Shown here: positions 6,620 to 8,978 of the stretch, piece after piece
Position numbering within the stretch: the stretch's first letter is position 1
How the letters are laid out: the number at the start of each line of letters is the position of its first letter
NCBI GenBank assembly: GCA_018609935.1
Contig: JAHENH010000065.1
Span: forward strand, 1 to 8,978
DNA: 8,978 bases
Origin: Halobacteriales archaeon
GTDB lineage: Archaea; Halobacteriota; Halobacteria; Halorutilales; JAHENH01
Direction: 5' to 3'
Notes under the pieces: generated by a model
What the model was told of the DNA's origin: nothing
The model's database searches: none
The model's input: the letters and a program-made list of their open reading frames with translations, nothing else
Translations under genes and position numbers: made by a program

Positions 6620-6650
6620 CATTCTATTTGTGGCAATTTCAATTTACTTA

Positions 6651-6665
6651 TTTCTTATATTTTTT
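6651..6665 (+). terminator. T-rich terminator candidate after the FAH-family gene
   Basis: A T-rich run ending in six or more T residues lies about 30-45 bases after the stop codon, at the start of a 201-base non-coding interval. This suits archaeal U-tract termination. Otherwise the interval 6620-6820 shows only A/T-rich sequence and the presumed argC promoter. Confidence 0.35.
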
Positions 6666-6787
6666 GCTACGCTTTATTATTGATTTTTAGGCTGAACATT
6701 TTATAGTTAGCTTTGTCTTTTAATTAAGAAAAATAGACATTTAGATTGATTTTTTATATTCTAAAATAGGAAAAATATAGTAGTTAG

Positions 6788-6804
6788 TTGATAAAATTAT
6801 ATAG
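6788..6804 (+). promoter_or_regulatory. TATA-like element upstream of argC
   Basis: An A/T-only stretch (ATAAAATTATATA at about 6791-6803) is centred roughly 24 bases before the argC ATG, near the usual TATA distance for a leaderless transcript. No Shine-Dalgarno-like purine motif precedes the ATG, which agrees with leaderless initiation. The surrounding A/T richness limits confidence. Confidence 0.35.
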
Positions 6805-6820
6805 TAAGTAACAAATAATA

Positions 6821-7867
6821 ATGACTGGAAAAGATATAACATCTTCAGTTTTAGGGGGTAGTGGATTTACAGGAGGAGAACTAATAAGATTAATTTCTAT
6901 TCATCCCTCACTGGAACTGAAACAAGCTACAAGTAGAAGATTTACTAGGAAAACTATTGGATATATCCACCCTAATCTTCGAAGTTTGAACTTAAGATTT
7001 AACAGTCCTGAAGATCTCGAGGAGGTTGATGTTTTATATATAGCAACCCCACATGGTGTCTCTATGAAACATATAGATAAGTTTCGAAGATTAGCAGATA
7101 AAATAGTTGATTTAAGTGCTGATTTTCGTTTACAGAATGAAGAAATATATAACGAATGGTATAACAAGCATGAAAGACCTGAATTACTTTCTAAGTTTGT
7201 TTATGGGCTTCCTGAACTTCATAGAGAAGAAATATCAAATACAAACTTTGTTTCATGTGGGGGTTGCAACTCTACTGTAACAATTCTAGGTTTATATCCG
7301 TTATTAGAAAATCAAATAATAGATGGAGGTGAAAAAATAATAGTAGATATAAAAGTAGGATCCTCTGAAGGAGGTGCTGAAAGTAGTATGGCATCACATC
7401 ATACTGAAAGATCAGGTATAGTAAGACCTTACGCACCTATCGGACATCGACATGAAGCTGAAATACAACAAGAACTAGGTATAAATGTATCCTTTACAGC
7501 CCATGCAGTAGATATGATTAGAGGTGCATCTGCTACATGTCATGTTTATCCAGAAAATCTACCATCTAAATCCGATCTCTGGAAAGCCTTTAGGGAACAA
7601 TATCAAGAGGAGCCATTTGTACGTTTAGTAGGAGGGGGTGGAAAAATATACAAATATCCTGAACCAAAAACAGTTGCAGGAACAAACTATGTTGAAATTG
7701 GGTTCGAAATCGATGAAAAAAACGAAAGAATAGTGATATTTTCAGCTATAGATAATATGATGAAAGGATCCGCAGGACAAGCTATACATGCTTCAAATAT
7801 AATGTTAGATCTTAAAGAAACTCTTGGACTAAAATTCCAAGGACTTCATCCTGTCGGAGCTCCATAG
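6821..7867 (+). CDS. argC: N-acetyl-gamma-glutamyl-phosphate reductase type, LysW/ArgW carrier-linked (ArgC/LysY)
   Basis: NADPH-dependent reductase of a carrier-bound gamma-glutamyl phosphate (or aminoadipyl phosphate) to the semialdehyde, in arginine or lysine synthesis; cytoplasmic. It has 348 residues. The N-terminal dinucleotide-binding loop is LGGSGFTGGEL (11-21), followed by ATPHGVS (75-81) and DLSADFRL (97-104). The nucleophile is Cys149 in SCGGCNST (145-152). Classical acetyl-dependent ArgC has PGCYPT here, whereas LysY-like enzymes of the LysW carrier pathway have a GCN-type motif. GHRHEAEI (208-215) carries the active-site His, and DNMMKGSAGQA (311-321) is the conserved C-terminal segment. 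It closely resembles haloarchaeal ArgC as I remember it, so arginine synthesis on the ArgW carrier is the favoured role, though bifunctional use in lysine synthesis is possible. Unusually, no argX, argB, argD or carrier gene is adjacent. Confidence 0.92.
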   Translation: MTGKDITSSVLGGSGFTGGELIRLISIHPSLELKQATSRRFTRKTIGYIHPNLRSLNLRFNSPEDLEEVDVLYIATPHGVSMKHIDKFRRLADKIVDLSADFRLQNEEIYNEWYNKHERPELLSKFVYGLPELHREEISNTNFVSCGGCNSTVTILGLYPLLENQIIDGGEKIIVDIKVGSSEGGAESSMASHHTERSGIVRPYAPIGHRHEAEIQQELGINVSFTAHAVDMIRGASATCHVYPENLPSKSDLWKAFREQYQEEPFVRLVGGGGKIYKYPEPKTVAGTNYVEIGFEIDEKNERIVIFSAIDNMMKGSAGQAIHASNIMLDLKETLGLKFQGLHPVGAP

Positions 7868-8149
7868 ATAATATAATAGCCTCGTGATACTGCAGTGATT
7901 GATATTTATCTTTTTAGAGATTTTGATTTGGACCGTGAACTCCATGGCTCAACAGCTAAAATATTTCTTTTTCAAAATAAAAAGCATTAAAACATGAAAT
8001 TATAATAAAAGGATATCTATAAATCTCTGATCTATATCTACTTTGAATAAATTTATTCTCAAACTTTTAACTAATATATATACGCTTAATGTTATATTTT
8101 ATAGTTTAAAAGATAATATTATAGAACATTTATATTATATAGTTAAAAT
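7868..8149. other. Convergent non-coding interval between argC and tfb
   Basis: A 282-base interval between converging genes. The first part (about 7880-7950) is mixed in composition and contains a T-rich run (7904-7915) suitable as an argC terminator. It also holds a short hairpin, 7933-7937/7943-7947 (CCGTG with CATGG, one G-U, 5-base loop), in a 20-base pocket of 60% G+C. From about 7960 to 8149 it is almost pure A/T without a recognisable element. I see no gene on either strand; a - strand frame around the hairpin runs into the argC antisense strand and has no support. Confidence 0.4.
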
Positions 8150-8978
8150 TTATACTCCTGCTCCTATTGCTTCTGCTTGTTCATGGTAGCGGTTTCTTAT
8201 GGTTACCTCGGTTACGTCTGCAGCATCTGCTACTTCTTTTTGTGTGCGTTTTTCGTTGCATAATATACTAGCTAGATATATAGCAGCCGCAGCGTAACCA
8301 GTAGGTGATTTTCCACTTAATAAACCTTGTTGGGCTGTTTCTTCAATAATTTCTATTGCTTTTTGTTGTACTTCCTCACTTAGATTAAGCTCACTAGCAA
8401 ACCTAGGAACAAATTCAGCGGGGTCAGTAGGCCCAATTTCGAGGTCTAATTCTCTGGATACATATCGATATGTACGAGCAACCTCTTGTTTATCAACTCT
8501 AGAAACTTCAGCAATTTCATCTAGAGATCTAGGAATATTTTCTTGTCTACACGCCGCATATAGAGAACTTGCTGAGACAGCTTCTATACTACGGCCTGGT
8601 AATAATTCCTCATCTAGTGCTTTTCTATAAATAACACTTGCTACTTCTCTTGTGCTTTCAGGTATGTTTAAACTACTTGCCATGCGGTCTATCTCTCCTA
8701 ATGCGAATTGTAGATTTCGTTCCTTACTTCCACTAGTCCGTATGCGGTTTTGCCATTCCCGTAATCTACGCATTTGAGCTTTTCGTCTAGAGCTTAGACT
8801 TTGACCGAATGCGTCTTTGTCTTTCCAATCTATATCAGTTGTTAGTCCTTCGTCGTGCATTCTTTTTGTTGTTGGGGCTCCAACTCGAGATTTTTTGTTT
8901 CTTTCTTTTTGGTCAAAGGCTCTCCATTCAGGTCCCGGATCAATCTGTTCTTGTTCTACGACTAGTCCACAACTATCA
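8150..8978 (-). CDS. tfb: Transcription initiation factor B (TFB), 5' end outside window
   Basis: Archaeal TFIIB homologue that binds the TATA-TBP complex and recruits RNA polymerase. The frame stays open to the right edge (275 visible codons), so the Met at 8858-8860 is internal. Upstream of it the frame reads [18 protein letters not shown], the end of the N-terminal zinc ribbon with its last Cys; the first three zinc ligands are outside the window. Next come the B-reader/linker ([17 protein letters not shown], then TDIDWKDKD) and two cyclin repeats, the first around [16 protein letters not shown] to [15 protein letters not shown] and the second around [16 protein letters not shown] to [16 protein letters not shown]. 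The C-terminal helix-turn-helix [20 protein letters not shown] contacts the BRE. It is a full TFB of the haloarchaeal type. Most 60-base stretches here have 40-47% G+C, clearly above the men genes. It converges on argC. Confidence 0.97.
   Translation of the reverse strand, partial: DSCGLVVEQEQIDPGPEWRAFDQKERNKKSRVGAPTTKRMHDEGLTTDIDWKDKDAFGQSLSSRRKAQMRRLREWQNRIRTSGSKERNLQFALGEIDRMASSLNIPESTREVASVIYRKALDEELLPGRSIEAVSASSLYAACRQENIPRSLDEIAEVSRVDKQEVARTYRYVSRELDLEIGPTDPAEFVPRFASELNLSEEVQQKAIEIIEETAQQGLLSGKSPTGYAAAAIYLASILCNEKRTQKEVADAADVTEVTIRNRYHEQAEAIGAGV

Noticed and set aside
6256..6642. 128-residue - strand frame over the FAH-family gene
   Set aside because: Antisense shadow of a gene with a complete set of FAH motifs.
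7925..7955. tRNA T-arm-like sequence on the - strand (GGTCCAAATC)
   Set aside because: The flanking bases cannot form a T-stem, and no acceptor or anticodon arm is present.
7880..8035. Box C/D guide RNA (GTGATTGA and CTGA)
   Set aside because: Box C departs from RTGATGA, the CTGA is over 100 bases away, and C'/D' boxes are missing.
8150..8860. TFB starting at the Met at 8858-8860
   Set aside because: The frame continues upstream with the zinc-ribbon end and B-reader sequence, so the true start lies beyond the window.

Overview
This is an archaeal chromosome segment of low G+C, roughly one third by eye, whose genes look like haloarchaeal genes rewritten in A/T-rich codons. The transcription factor B fragment at the right edge, the LysW-type ArgC and the menaquinone cluster all read as Halobacteria-type proteins. 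However, the proteins lack the acidic bias of salt-in halophiles: MenC has 55 Lys+Arg against 43 Asp+Glu. My inference is a non-halophilic, A/T-rich relative of Halobacteria, such as the marine Hikarchaeia (former Marine Group IV). That placement rests on recognition of gene families and has not been tested by phylogeny.

Layout. Positions 1-4813 (+ strand) hold a menaquinone block: menB (5' end outside the window), menA abutting it with no gap, a 587-base non-coding stretch, menC, then menE 63 bases later. MenC makes o-succinylbenzoate, MenE activates it to the CoA ester, MenB closes the naphthoate ring and MenA prenylates it in the membrane. The other steps (MenF, MenD, MenH, the methyltransferase) are not in the window.

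Positions 4893-5777 (- strand) encode an isocitrate lyase/PEP mutase-family enzyme, convergent with menE. It is divergent, across 116 bases, from a fumarylacetoacetate hydrolase-family gene (5894-6619, +). Both families act on small 2-oxo acids, but neither substrate can be fixed from sequence. Positions 6821-7867 (+) encode ArgC of the carrier-protein (LysW/ArgW) type, without its usual pathway neighbours. After 282 non-coding bases, tfb runs on the - strand from the right edge to 8150.

The part that known genes do not explain is the menA-menC interval. Its core (about 1861-1980) has about 41% G+C, against 15% at 2101-2160. It can be drawn as a string of hairpins, including an 8-bp hairpin with a 3-base loop, a UUCG-capped hairpin and a 9-bp helix. 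I treat it as a candidate structured RNA, probably on the + strand. It does not show the core motifs of RNase P RNA or SRP RNA. A second point of interest is MenE, which has threonine where the adenylate-forming family normally has its C-terminal catalytic lysine. I saw no mobile elements, CRISPR arrays, tRNAs or rRNAs.
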